Positions 33,295 to 44,155 of a stretch of 64,000 bases of DNA are shown here, in pieces. How positions within the stretch are numbered: the first letter of the stretch is position 1; every line of letters begins with the position of its first letter. Location of the stretch: NCBI GenBank assembly GCA_029532415.1, contig JAQOTA010000052.1, forward strand, positions 1,302,001-1,366,000, read 5' to 3'. The position numbers were made by a program, and so were the translations under genes. The DNA comes from Marasmius tenuissimus (Eukaryota > Basidiomycota > Agaricomycetes > Agaricales > Marasmiaceae). The notes under the pieces were generated by a model. That model was given only the letters and a program-made list of their open reading frames with translations. It ran no database searches and was not told the origin of the DNA.

Positions 33295-35084
33295 TTCAGT
33301 CGGGAACAAGAAGAGACGCGCAAACGATCGCACACAAAGGCGAGTGACCCATCTGACGCGATTAGCGCTCAGGGTCCTTCGCTTACCACCACCTTTCTTT
33401 TACCGATGATTGAACTCTTGCAGTGACTTTCTCCTTCGGAACCTTAGATCTTGGTCAAAGTAGATCAGCTCCTCAATATTCAATACTCGATGTCGGAGGC
33501 CGGAGCGTTGCTCGCCCAGTCAACTTGTATGGAGTTGTAATTTGCAAACTCCGGATACAAGACGCTCGCTCCAAGTGTTCCCTCTTGGGCAAGTCCTATA
33601 CAAATTTGGTCCTTCGGGTCGTCAAATCAATAAATCCCTATTGCGGTAGACTAAAGGTTGAGTCCGGATTCGTCGACGAGTTGGGGCAATCCGGGACTAC
33701 CGATGATGCCCCTTCAGACACAAACCCCGGGAGGCTTGGAAACTGGACCATGTCGGGTGGCTCGTCCTCCCGCACCATCTTGATTGAACACTCTTCGGTT
33801 TTGTTCAATAATTTTCGATGTCGAGCTCAGCTGGTCCACCTTAATATGGGAGACTCCAGCTGCTTTTCCTGGTTCACGCTTCGTCGATCTTCCCTGTTGT
33901 CGAACCCTGCAAGCATGATTCCTGTCGCAAACACTGCCAGGACTTAGTCGCGAAGCTAGTCAGACGACACGCCTAGAGCGCGCCTGTTGATGTAGGAGGG
34001 TTTTTAGCTGACTGCTTTCGCCGACGTCTACATACGGATCGTTTCCTGTTCGTCCTGTTCGTGCTGTCCATAATCATAGTCCCAAAGTGTCCCATCTTGA
34101 ACCCCCGATTACTCGCTACTACAGCACATGCACAGGGTGTCCACCGACCTGATTTTTACTCGAGACCTTGCAAGTTCTCTGCGGGTGACCTTTCGTTTCT
34201 TATATCTCACTGTTGAGCTTTTCCCATTGCCATCCAGTTTTGTAGAGTCCGTGAACTGTTCGAAGGTTAAATCCTATTCATTATAGCCCCAACATTCCGT
34301 ACGGTGTCTAGAACTCCTCCGACAGCACAAATAGCGTTCGCCTTTCTTGACAGCTCCGCCCGAGTGGGCTGCAGTCCCTCACATGTACCGTCCGCGGTTT
34401 CTCAGCGAGTGGCTAATGCCAAGCCGATGGTTCGAAGATTCTTCGGGTTCACTCGTGCTTTCCTTCATGAAAACTCGATAAAGCCCTCTTCTAAGTCCGA
34501 TCACAATTGATTGACGCTACTCTACATGACGATATGTGAGAGTTCGGTGAAAACTTGAAGGTATGAGAATATCCGTGCGTTGTTGCGGCCGCTTAACCCC
34601 ATCCATAAATTATAGTTGTGGCTCCTGTAAGTACATCATGTCGCTATATGTCGGCGCGATTAGGAGCACTGGCGCGGACAATAGGTTGCATTCTTTCACT
34701 TTACTTTGTCATATAGCTCTGCTGGTTGGATGTAAAGGCCGAGCAGGCCGGTGGAGAACTTGACCATTCTACTTAAGTGTAACGAGGGCCATCCAGCAGC
34801 CAGCCTCTTATGGACTTCGTTTGGCTGACTGGGGCGGTCCAAGTTCTCGAACGGACCGGTGTGCACTGTAACTCCTCTCGGGAACCTCGCCCGCCCGGCA
34901 CAAGCTAGACCCATTTGGCAATTGCCTGGTCTTTCCCCTAATAACCCGGACTATGGAGAGTCTATATAATTACCTTCACTGTCCCACACCATTCCTGCCT
35001 TCCCTCCACACCACCACCAGCCCTCATCGTCAATCAACCCTCATCAACTGTCTCCTCACTCGTCCTCTCAGTAATTTTCTATCA
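33295..35084. other. Gene-poor stretch left of the Yippee gene
   Basis: Nearly 1.8 kb without a gene I can support. A 174-codon plus-strand open frame (33423-33947) starts with GTG, has no recognisable motif and no obvious splice partners. On the other strand a short frame starting MVREDEPPDMVQFPSLPG (around 33780) reads somewhat protein-like but stops after 47 codons. A TATA-like element precedes the Yippee gene at 34963. Confidence 0.4.
34963..34969 (+). promoter_or_regulatory. TATA-like box upstream of the Yippee gene
   Basis: The string tatataa lies about 115 bp before the ATG at 35085 and is followed by a pyrimidine-rich leader (cttccctccacaccacc), a common fungal promoter layout. Confidence 0.4.
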
Positions 35085-35584
35085 ATGGGTATGAGTTATC
35101 GTCGATATTTAGCTGGAGAGCGGATCTATGGTTGCTCTACATGCAAGACTCACCTCGCAACCATCCATTCCATGATATCCAGGGTTTGTCCGCTTTCACT
35201 CTTGCCGTTGCTCGCTCGCTGATACAAGGTGCTGGTAGGCTTTCAATGGCCAGCATGGCAGAGCATACCTCTTCGACATTGTGTAGGTTGTCACTGGTTT
35301 CACCCTTTGTCTCCGACTGATCCGAAGTTGCAGTGTCAATGTCATCGAGGGAGAGCCAAACGACCGTGCGATGACTACCGGAAACCACACAGTTCGCGAT
35401 ATCTACTGCTGCAAGTGTGGGACGACATTGGGGTGGAAATACGTACGTTCACCGTCCCATGATTTCGCTTGTAAACAGATGACATATTGTGTTACATGAA
35501 TAGGACAAAGCCTACGAAGAGTCTCAGAAATACAAAGAGGGCAAATTCATTCTCGAGCGCAATTTGCTCACCGATGTCCAATGA
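35085..35584 (+). CDS. Yippee-family zinc-binding protein (Moh1-like)
   Basis: Exons join to [99 protein letters not shown] and [11 protein letters not shown]. Two CxxC pairs (CSTC and CCKC) about 52 residues apart are the zinc knuckles of the Yippee fold, shared with cereblon and Mis18. YLFxxVVNV, [10 protein letters not shown] and [20 protein letters not shown] are family blocks. The yeast member Moh1 is linked to the GID ubiquitin ligase and stationary phase. Length (about 110 residues) is typical and the domain is complete. Three introns are inferred. The gene sits alone in the gene-poor island. Confidence 0.92.
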
Positions 35585-37876
35585 TCGAAACGCATAGGTT
35601 CCATCCCCCTCTGCTTCCCTAATCTTGACAGCTTAATCGTCGAACGAACCACTCATTGATGCGAAACCGTCCGGTAGACGGTACACTTGTATTTCTAGCA
35701 TCTCCTTACGGACAATCTTCGGGCGGGGGCACAACAGTAGAACTAGAACAGAAGCGGGTCACCGAGGAATACCACTCAGATTCCGACGAAACCCCTGCTC
35801 CGCCACTCATGATCGACTCATCACTGGCTCCTGGCGTCCTTGCATCTTCAACATGCTGCTCACCACCCGGCACGACGTGTTGACCTCACCGCCTTGCTAA
35901 GTGTTTTCCGCACTTCGGACACGGCTTCCCTACTTGCCTGCCTCGTTACCTCGGCATTTCCCCCTTTCCATAGAATCCTTCTATCCCATATTGCGCTCCC
36001 ATAGCTCCCATCCAGATTCCACCACGTCTCTGACACACTCTCATCACGCCACCATCGCGCTGCGAACTTGTCGCATAACTCATCGCGCCGAACCTTACTG
36101 TACTTACCAATACGTTTTCAAACCGAATTGAACTATCTTATGCTCGGATACCGCTCAGGCCGTGGCGATATAATCGCTCTTCGTCTCAAATCCCTCTGGT
36201 CCATCTGCTTGGCACTCTTTAGTACCCCCCACCCGCATCTGATCAGTTTTACCAACAACCTTCCTCCTGTGTGAGTATTGCCCATTGTCATATCCCACAA
36301 TCAGCGTATCGTGCCGGGTGCGCGTGAAATCGAGTCACCGGGGTGGCCGCTTTGATGTTTGTTATAACTCTCGGACTTTTGCCCCGTCAAGGTGATCGTG
36401 AGTGAGTGTTCAATCTTCTGTTATCCCAAGCTTCTATGATCACAACGTCAGCGCTGAGCTAGAGCTAGAGGCCAGGGCCCAAGTGTCATACGACGATGGT
36501 TTGTTCCTTACACGTCTGTCCATCTCCCGCTGATGAACATCGCAGGGCATACGGCTTCAATGGTAAGTATCGAGTTGTGGCTCCTAACTGTGTTGGTGTT
36601 TGTCTCTTCTCTTGTTTTCTAGATTCTGACTGACCCGCCGTCACCAGTTTCTTTTTGAGGGGCTCAGGGTACTGTCTGAAGCTCGAAGTAGTAAGCATAT
36701 ATAGGGCGGCGAATGGGTGTGCACGTGGCCACTTGTTGCTCGACTCTTTTCCGCCTTCAGGTAGTTCTCAAGCTCTCCCACGCATGAGACCCACCCTGAT
36801 ATCCAACAGCGCCTACGTGCTGTTACAGTGCTCGCAACTCAATCTCTGAGGCCCACATTCCCAGGAACAATCCATGGCATTCTAGTTCTCTGTGCATCCG
36901 TCTTTCACCTGTTGATAAACGTCGCACAGTACACGGTATCGCGAAGCCTTATCTACGTCGACGTGGGATTGGCAGTGATAATCGGGACGCACTTTATTCG
37001 CGATATCTCCTGTTTCACTGTCGCGGTGGCGGGCCCGCTCAGGCGTGGCAAAAGCCTCGCCAAGGACGCGAACTCGCATTCGTTCTTGAAGCAATAGGCC
37101 CTCAAGTCCAGCGCTGAGATAGCCTGTGAAGGTAAAGGGCCGTTTATGTGTTCTGATTGGACGTCTGACCAGGTGAATGCAAAAGTTACAAGCATCTTTG
37201 AAGTGGCTGTAATTTCGCGCGTGAGTATCGTATCTACTGAAAAGACTCAGTCCAACTAAGTAGCCCGCCGGTACCGCACAATCCCCGCGTCAGTGACTTT
37301 GAATATGCTCAGGAGGTACATCTTGCTTATAAGTTACCGATAAGTATGCCAGTCTAGGTGTCCTTTTCTCCTTTGAAGGGGAAACTTCACTTTGATTGAG
37401 CTCGTTGGCCTGAAGTATCGCACCTTCTGCTTATCAACCGGCCGTCGGCTTCTTGTACCTTGATCAACTGGGACTTTTTCTTGGTTGGGGTGAATCGTTA
37501 CTTTGGGGTCCAAGAGGTCCGTCAGTTCCGGGCCGAAGATGGTCAGTATCCATTATCCGTTATATTAGAGTGCTGGCCAGTACTATTGTTAGCTAAGTAC
37601 TACTTACTACGCCTAATCATCAGCTAGAAAGAGTAAGCGAGTGCACAGACTGCGGATGGAAAATGCCGGAATGGGGACTCGCCGCCCCGAGCCGGCGAAA
37701 GTTTGAGAGCAACGCGCTGTCCGTTTTCTTTGGGGACCCAATTCATTGGGGTCTATACTTATATCATTTATATTTTGCTCCCCCATCTCCGTCTTCCCCA
37801 GGTCCTTGCTTTGCCACTCTCTTCCATTGCGCAACCACTTTCGCAACACTCCAGTCATCGTGCAACCTCAGTGATT
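35585..37876. pseudogene. Gene-poor stretch with decayed exon-like fragments
   Basis: No intact gene is seen in this 2.3 kb. Two related fragments occur. Around 36500-36561 a frame reads TSVHLPLMNIAGHTASM and ends at a good gtaagt donor, with ttttctag about 60 nt on. Around 36889-36950 a frame reads ASVFHLLINVAQYTVSR and continues into a hydrophobic stretch YVDVGLAVIIGTHFIRDI. Nine of 16 aligned residues agree. Near 37470 a frame reads WDFFLVGVNRYFGVQEV, recalling membrane proteins of the fungal DUF6533 kind, but this is weak. A small open frame at 35659 (MRNRPVDGTLVFL) has no recognised motif. I interpret the region as relics of a membrane-protein gene family; this is inference. Confidence 0.25.
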
Positions 37877-38211
37877 ATGTGTGAGTCTCCAGTCATTCAG
37901 TTTTCTCTTTCATTAAGCGTACTGACCTTGAGGACGTACCAGCTTCATTAACCATGTCGCGACCTTCCGTTTCGTCTCCTCTTGCCGGAGGTCCCAATGC
38001 GCCAAAACGCATCACACCAAAACGGAATTCTTCCTTCCCCTCTTCACAAGCGCTCCGACCGTTCCCTACCGTCTCTACTGCTCTCCGTCCCATCTCAACC
38101 CAAAAGACCACTTCAGACAAAAAGTCGGTCAAGCTCATTGAGCCACCCGCCAACTCTCGTACCACGTTCGTTCTTGACCTCAGTCAAGCCGAGTTTAGTC
38201 GCCAGGACTGA
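37877..38211 (+). CDS. Short hypothetical protein
   Basis: A four-base first exon (ATGT, 37877-37880) followed by a gtgagt donor joins 37943 after ccag, giving MSSLTMSRPSVSSPLAGGPN. It continues with a Ser/Pro/Lys-rich low-complexity body (TPKRNSSFPSSQALRPFP) and KSVKLIEPPANSRTTFVLDL. The stop is at 38209-38211, about 90 residues. An alternative splice from 38159 (gtacca) to 38269 would join a downstream frame ending DEVIGHGYSATPTK at 38404. That frame also looks protein-like (AAAAAIDYASLMLGDVSYN). No known domain. It is a real gene only if transcription is shown. Confidence 0.4.
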
Positions 38212-38404
38212 GCATTCCTCGTTCTTGGCGTGCTAAAAGACACTAAAATGGAGGGGCGGAGGAGAGAATGAAGATACTGGAACGAACGATGGAGGCATTG
38301 CCGCTGCTGCTGCCATTGACTACGCGTCCCTGATGCTTGGAGACGTCAGTTATAACATTGACGAGGTCATTGGACACGGATATTCGGCAACACCAACGAA
38401 ATAA

Positions 38405-40628
38405 ATCCATCGTTCCTACCGAAACAGACTTGTTTTTGTTGTATCAGTGACCATCTTGGGTTTGCAGAACGATCATTCCCTCCCCCATGATCCCCCTCGT
38501 CTCTGTGTGCTGTTGTTGTCGTTGTCTCGTTATGGCCCGCTTTTCATTCCGACAGTGATGGCGTGTCTGCATTCGTATTTACTTTACCCGTAACGTACCG
38601 TTCTTGGAACCTGTAGAATTATGTGGACGTTTTACTCGGCATTTCACCATACTTACACCCATGTAGCGTAGAGCATTGTTATAGAATCCAGTCCGATAAA
38701 GGAGCACGCCCAGTGTCATTGCGCCTTCTGAAGATGTGTGTCGTCCATTGATGAGAGCAACGTTCGTTGTCTGGAGAGTTACTAGCCATCGTAGGCAACG
38801 ACGTGTGTTCACAGGGAGGAATGGCGCACTCCAAAGACCTATATAGTTATATAGGTCGGTAGATAAGGACCCTAGAGGCTGTGAGTTTTGAGATATTGAA
38901 GCCTACCGACGGGAATCTATCCATCTCCGACTCCTAGGCTTCCCGACGCGACTGATCTAGCTTGGTACTTTGCTTGATCATTCCAAATTGAGCGAATGGA
39001 GTGATACAATGCAAGGTACACTTTACAGTATACTTTGTGCCCTGAGGGTGCCTGATAGTATAGTTCAAAGACAATCATTCGTCTGCCTGATTGACAAGTT
39101 CAAAGCAGTATCCCCTGTAGTCTTCCGCGGGCCTCCAGCGGGGTTCACATATTTTGATGCCGTATTCCAGAGCATTCAGGTCTCAGGAGAGTGTCGGAAC
39201 ACAAGGAGTTGGACGTGAGCCGCAGATGGCAGTATACGCGTGGCGTTGGAGGCTCAAAGGCAAGAAGCACGGAAAGCATGAAGAAACAAGGAGGTTCGGT
39301 AGGGGCGAAATGAAAGAGCCCGTCGATCATCTGACTCTCCTTTTAATCAAGCATTATTAAAGCTGTCGAGACGTGCTGGTGCAGAATATCGAGGGTAATC
39401 GCGAGTTTTCGATATAGAAGAGCCCAAGGTTGAGTGGGAACAGGTTCTCTCACGATTGTAGCGCTTGCTGCAAGGGTAAAAGATGGTCACGGTGCCAATT
39501 CTGGGAGTGACCCATATGCTGTAAAACCTTAAAGCTGCCGTTCGTCTACAGTGTCGAAAGGAACTAGTGCTATGAGGTCGAGTCTGAGCTCTGAATATAA
39601 CTTGTAAGAGGTAAAAATTAATTTACGCAACTGAATAGATCAGTGCTTCTCACCAAACTCGAGAGCCCTGAACCTGAGAATCGCGGTAGAGTTGAGGAAA
39701 ACGTTGATGGCTGGGTCCGGAGAAGCAGCTGCAGGCATTCGTGCTACCGCCAGAAGGCTCGGATTGTCACTGGCCAGGAAAGGCTTGGGATTCGAACCGA
39801 GCCAATACCGCAGCGCCGTCAGACCCGGAGAACATGGAGGAGTATAAAGGGTTATGACATTTTCCAGTAGAACAATCCGTTCCGCGCTGTATTTTGAAAT
39901 CAGGTTGGAGGGTGCAAATAGTTCTAGCTCGTTCCGGGTCTAGAATTCGCAAGATACCGGAACAGTAGAGATACCAGGGACGCCAGGAATAGTGGACTTG
40001 GGTCTGGTAAGCGGTCGAGCTCGCTATTGGGGGTGACGGAGCCCCGGTCGCAGTTGATCACATTGAGAAAATGAAGGAGGACCGAAGAAAAGTGGATATG
40101 CACCGCTGACCAGCGGTAAGCCTGCCAAAATACGGTGCAGATGCCTCCGGATCCCCTGGATAGTGACAATAAGATTGTTATTCGATGAGGAAGGCAGGGC
40201 AGGCGTGCATTCGGTTAAGGCGGTGTGTCGTGGGAAAATTGGACGGCCGGTCATGGGAGGTCTGGCAGAGTGACTTGCTCTGTCTGCTCGCGAACCACCT
40301 CAAGTCACACAAGTCCCTACTTTCTGGCTCTCCGCCATCGACCTCCAAAGGCCATTTTTTTGCCTTTTTACGACCCTTCCACGAACTACGAACTTGTACG
40401 ACACTCGTCTCCAAATTTCCCTTTCTGTAACCCTCAAGTTTGTCCAAGAGCTTGCTCAACCCTCCTATCCTACTGCCTTTTCTCCACTGTTTCGTTCCCT
40501 CTGTTTTCCTGCTCAATCCTCGTATTCTCCTGTCGATTCCCTCTTTTACGCTCGTCTTGCTCCTTTCTGAGGTAGTCAGCGCCCTCTATCCCTCAGGTCG
40601 CCACCGCTGATCACATCACCCCACAGAA
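38405..40628. other. Gene-poor stretch before the Ras-like gene
   Basis: This 2.2 kb has only short open frames without motifs or splice partners. A Pol III box-B-like string (complement of gattcgaacc near 39790) has no matching box A or cloverleaf. The last 250 bp before the Ras-like ATG are strongly pyrimidine-rich (ctcaaccctcctatcc, ctcaatcctcgtattc), as in fungal promoters and leaders. Confidence 0.4.
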
Positions 40629-41495
40629 ATGGATAACTGGAGAGTAGCTGTCCTTGGCGACGGTGGTGTTGGTAAAACAGCTCTGGCCGTTCAGGTGCGT
40701 TGTCCTAGTCTCTGTTTTTCGACTCCTTGAACTGATTTTCGTTCAGTTCACTCTCAATTGTTTTGTCGGTAAGAACGTACGATGTCTCGGTCCAACGAGG
40801 ATCTTCTGACATATCGGTGGAACTTGCTTTGTACCAACAGAGGTGCGTTCTGACTCGAGTAGACCTGCCAAAGGTTCCTAAAGCTCCTTTCCGCAGACGT
40901 ATGATCCAACGATAGAGGATGCTTATCGGAAGCAGCTTATAGTCGACAACCGTATGTGTTTTGTGGAAGTTATCGACACTGCCGGCCAGGGTGAGTCACC
41001 GACACTGCTCATGCAGGCTTGTTCATTTATATCCTATTCCAGAGGAATACGCCACATTGCGAGATCAGTGGGTCCGGTACGTGCCCCTCCCCTCTACAGC
41101 GTCGGACCACCCCTCACTTACCCGTGTCTCACAGTGAGGGCCAAGGCTTTATCCTGGTGTATTCCATTGCATCGCGTTCAACATTTGATCGCCTTGAAAT
41201 ATTCCGGCAATCGATGCGAAGAGTGAAGAGAGGAGATCCAATTTTTATGCTTGTGGGGAACAAATGCGATAAGACGTACGAACGAGAAGTGTCGAAGGAA
41301 GAAGGAGCAGCACTCGCACGGCAGTTTGGCTGCGAGTTTATTGAAACCTCGGCGAAGACGGCGCAAAATGTGGAACGATTATTCACGAATCTTGTTCGTG
41401 CCCTCCGACAAACGAAAAACATAGAAGTTGGTCAGCCCGCCGGTAATGCAGTGAGGCAGAAAGAGAAGAAGAAGGGTGGATGCATTGTCTTGTAG
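40629..41495 (+). CDS. Ras-family small GTPase, Rsr1/Rap-like
   Basis: G boxes are complete: P-loop GDGGVGKT, effector [26 protein letters not shown] and ETSAK. The C-terminus is [11 protein letters not shown]: a lysine patch plus CaaX with final leucine, predicting geranylgeranylation. Effector and CaaX are closer to Rap/Rsr1 than to classic Ras, so a polarity role at the plasma membrane is plausible. Exons are 40629-40694, 40747-40768, 40841-40842, 40897-40990, 41043-41076 and 41135-41495, totalling 579 nt (192 residues). The third exon, AG, is only 2 nt. It completes the glutamate codon of FVETYDPTIE, and without it the frame fails. Both flanking introns (72 and 54 nt) have good gtaaga/gtgcgt donors and cag acceptors. 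Confidence 0.9.
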
Positions 41496-41839
41496 GAGTC
41501 CTTACTGGGATCACTGGCTGTTAGATTCCCTTTTTACCTTCTTTTGATGATACCACTATGAATCTTTGCTCGCTTTTCCCATTCTCCTCCTCCATTGCAT
41601 CTTTTCTTTTTCCCTTTGTCTACTCATTGACTGTTTTTAACGGCATGCTTCAGTGATATGTACTATGGTATACCGGGGTGTTTGTTGTATACATATCAAC
41701 CCATTCGGCATCTGTCAGACTGTACAGTCACTCCTGCGCATGTCACAGCCGTCAGCGACCACATAGGACCCTACACAGACCATACGTATCATGTATCCCT
41801 TATAACCCCAGCCTCCCGGGCTGTACATACATTCGCCAA
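41496..41839. other. Intergenic region between the Ras-like and BTB genes
   Basis: These 344 bp are a pyrimidine-rich 3' flank (ttttacc, tccattgcatcttttcttt) followed by the promoter of the BTB gene. I see no gene in it. Confidence 0.35.
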
Positions 41840-42990
41840 ATGTCTCCGACTTCCTCATACTCATGCCCTGACCCCGACTTCTCTGTTAGGTCAGTTCCCG
41901 ACAATCAACTCTTTCCTGCGAACAGGGAGGTCCTAGCTGCTAACTCAGATGTCTTTCGTACGTCCCAAAAGTTTGCTCTCCGCTCTGCACGAGATTAACT
42001 CTCCCAAATATTCTCTGATTTGAAAGGTGACATGTTTTCGTGTTGCGATACTAATGAAGGAGGCGATAACAATAATTACGGACTCGAAAACAATACTCTG
42101 GACCTCCATGAAACCGCAACTTTGACTGGGGCCCTCCTTTCCCTGATTCATGAACGGCCACGAGTCCCCGTCATCCTGAAGAGATCAGATCCTGCTGACG
42201 GATTGCTCCCAAAAATCATTCATGACCCTTCTACAGTCATCCCGTTTCCAATCCTTTCGTCATTATTCTCGCTGGCGGATAAATACGCATTATCGGAGAG
42301 AATAACCGACACGCTGAAAACACACCTGTCGGCACATGCGCCCAATCATCCTTTGCAAGTGTACGGCCTTGCTTTGTCGTTGGAGTTGAATGAGATCGCG
42401 TCCAAGTCGACTCAATACATGAAACCGCTGGCGGAGTACACGCAGGAGGAGGTCAAGGCGATACCGAGCGTCAGTGCCTATCATAGCATTCTCCAATTGC
42501 AGGATTTCCGCGTTAGGTCCTTACGGTCGATCTTGTCGGAGGAAAACATATTTCCTCATGGTGTGTAGGAATTGCAGGTCCTCGGAATCAGAGTTCTCAC
42601 ATGTTTCTTCCAGGTTACGGTTCCTGCTCAACGCATCTCGAAATCACGCTATCCCTCTGGTCAAGTACCAAGGCAAACCTCACGTCCCAGATCCACCACC
42701 GTACGAGAAAGTTCCTCGAGTAATTCCCGTTCTTGTCCTCACTCACATGTGTGGTGTACATTGCCCAGTTACCGATGTCGCCGGGGAAATGGAACGCGTG
42801 CTGGAGCTTTCTCCTGTAGGCACATGTTCTACTTGTCGGAAAGCATGTATTGCTTCTATCGATATGCTTCGGGTGAGTGGTTAAAGGTTAAAAGAGTCCG
42901 ACGAACTACCGGTTATTAACACCGCGGTTCCTCTGCAGTACAAGTGCAGAAGAGTTCCGAAAGAGGTTTCGAACTTCAAGCCAGCATGAT
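41840..42990 (+). CDS. BTB/POZ-domain protein
   Basis: The start is MSPTSSYSCPDPDFSVRSVP, then DNQLFPANREVLAANSDVFR joined across an intron to DMFSCCDTNEGGDNN. This is the BTB core (order F-x-V-x(4-6)-NQLFPxxxxVLAxxSDVFxDMF). The middle has LSSLFSLADKYALSERITDT, and the rest matches the mushroom-type BTB family: LRSILSEENIFPHGYGSC, ITLSLWSSTKANLTSQI, VGTCSTCRKACIASIDMLR and YKCRRVPKEV. BTB domains dimerise and often recruit Cul3, but these fungal paralogs are mostly uncharacterised. Introns follow DVFR, FPHG, IHH (donor near 42705) and DMLR. The stop is TGA 42988-42990. The gene converges on PXMP4. Confidence 0.8.
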
Positions 42991-43121
42991 AATCGATAAT
43001 CACTTGCCACTCCCTGCTCTTGGTCTGTCCCGGAATATCATGATGGACATTAGAATGACGATTATACGGCAAGTGTACAACCTGAATGTCTAGCGATACA
43101 AATGTATATCTGTAGTGATTC

Positions 43122-43879
43122 CTACTTGTTGTGCCAAAGAAGCGTTCTAAGATCTTTCCATACTTCGGAATCACGATACAAATAAGTCATTGAGTTGAAC
43201 ATTCCGGGTTGAACGGTCTCCCCTCTGTTGGCGAAGAGCCACATTACCGCACCCCAGGACAGGGCTGCGAACCATGAGAAGTATTTGGAGTTCGGAGGAA
43301 GTGGTTTCACAGCCGAGAGACTGCGAGGAGATTGAGGTGATGCATGATAGGGAGCGTCGGCTCTGGGAATGAATGAGGCCACCACTCGCGAAACGACGTA
43401 AAGAACGATCTGGATGTTTCAATGCAATGAGGAATAGCTCAAACTGGAGGAAATCCGGACTCGAACCTGTTCATTGACCGCTGTACGATCACCAAAGACT
43501 ACATATCCACCCAATAGTCCAGCCATGAAGGTATCCAAGCTCCTCTCCTTTCCTCCGTTTGCCTTTCGTTGTAACAACAACAGAGTCTTGTATATTGATA
43601 CAAATTTAGCGAGATTGAGCGCATGCTGCTTCGTAGCCCTGTATATCACTTGAAGACGCGATTTCCAGCTTTACATGGGTTCCAAAGTCAGGAGGATATC
43701 AAAGAATGAGTGCTTGGGAAATTCACTTACTCGCCTCTTCCAAACAAAATTGACATCACCACAGCGTGCGGGAATCTGACTTTAACACCGTAGACGAATC
43801 CATTTCGTGCGCCTTTGAGGATGGCGAGATATTCGTGAAAGGCGGGGTTGGTGATGATGGCCTGGAGTGTAGATTCCAT
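43122..43879 (-). CDS. PXMP4: Peroxisomal membrane protein 4 (PMP24/PXMP4)
   Basis: The protein starts MESTLQAIITNPAFHEYLAI, then LKGARNGFVYGVKVRFPHAV. The latter is the family block LKGxRNGxxYGxKxRxPHA. It continues with VMSILFGRGDWKSRLQVIYR, ATKQHALNLAKFVSIYKTLL, FMAGLLGGYVVFGDRTAVNE, QIVLYVVSRVVASF, FSWFAALSWGAVMWLFAN and the tail TYLYRDSEVWKDLRTLLWHN. This matches PXMP4/PMP24, a multispan peroxisomal membrane protein of the Tim17-like set. Start ATG 43879; a longer open frame upstream is not supported by the family. Two introns are inferred, one of them between GRGD and WKSRL. Confidence 0.88.
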
Positions 43880-44155
43880 GGAGGAGAGCAGGACGGTGGA
43901 TGAGTATGGTAGAGGACCGAAATCACATGAATGAAGTAATTTGCTGGCCAATGCGGCTCCGTTGGTCCGAGGTCCGAGTGTGAATGAGCTCAAAATCAAT
44001 AGCCTGCTTCGACTGAGATATGATATATCCGTGTGTGTGAAGTTGATTGAAGCATGCAACGAAAGTAACTAAACCAAAGTACAGACTAATGCGATAAGGT
44101 AGATGGTACACCAATGAAACTGGGCTATTACAACCGCACAGGAACTCTGGAAAGT

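Noticed and set aside
33423..33947. 174-codon plus-strand open frame
   Set aside because: It begins with GTG, contains no ATG that leaves a sizeable protein, has no recognised domain, and frames of this length are expected by chance in 64 kb.
39760..39860. Box-B-like string (gattcgaacc complement), possible tRNA or tRNA-derived SINE
   Set aside because: I could not find a box A or fold acceptor, D and anticodon arms around it.
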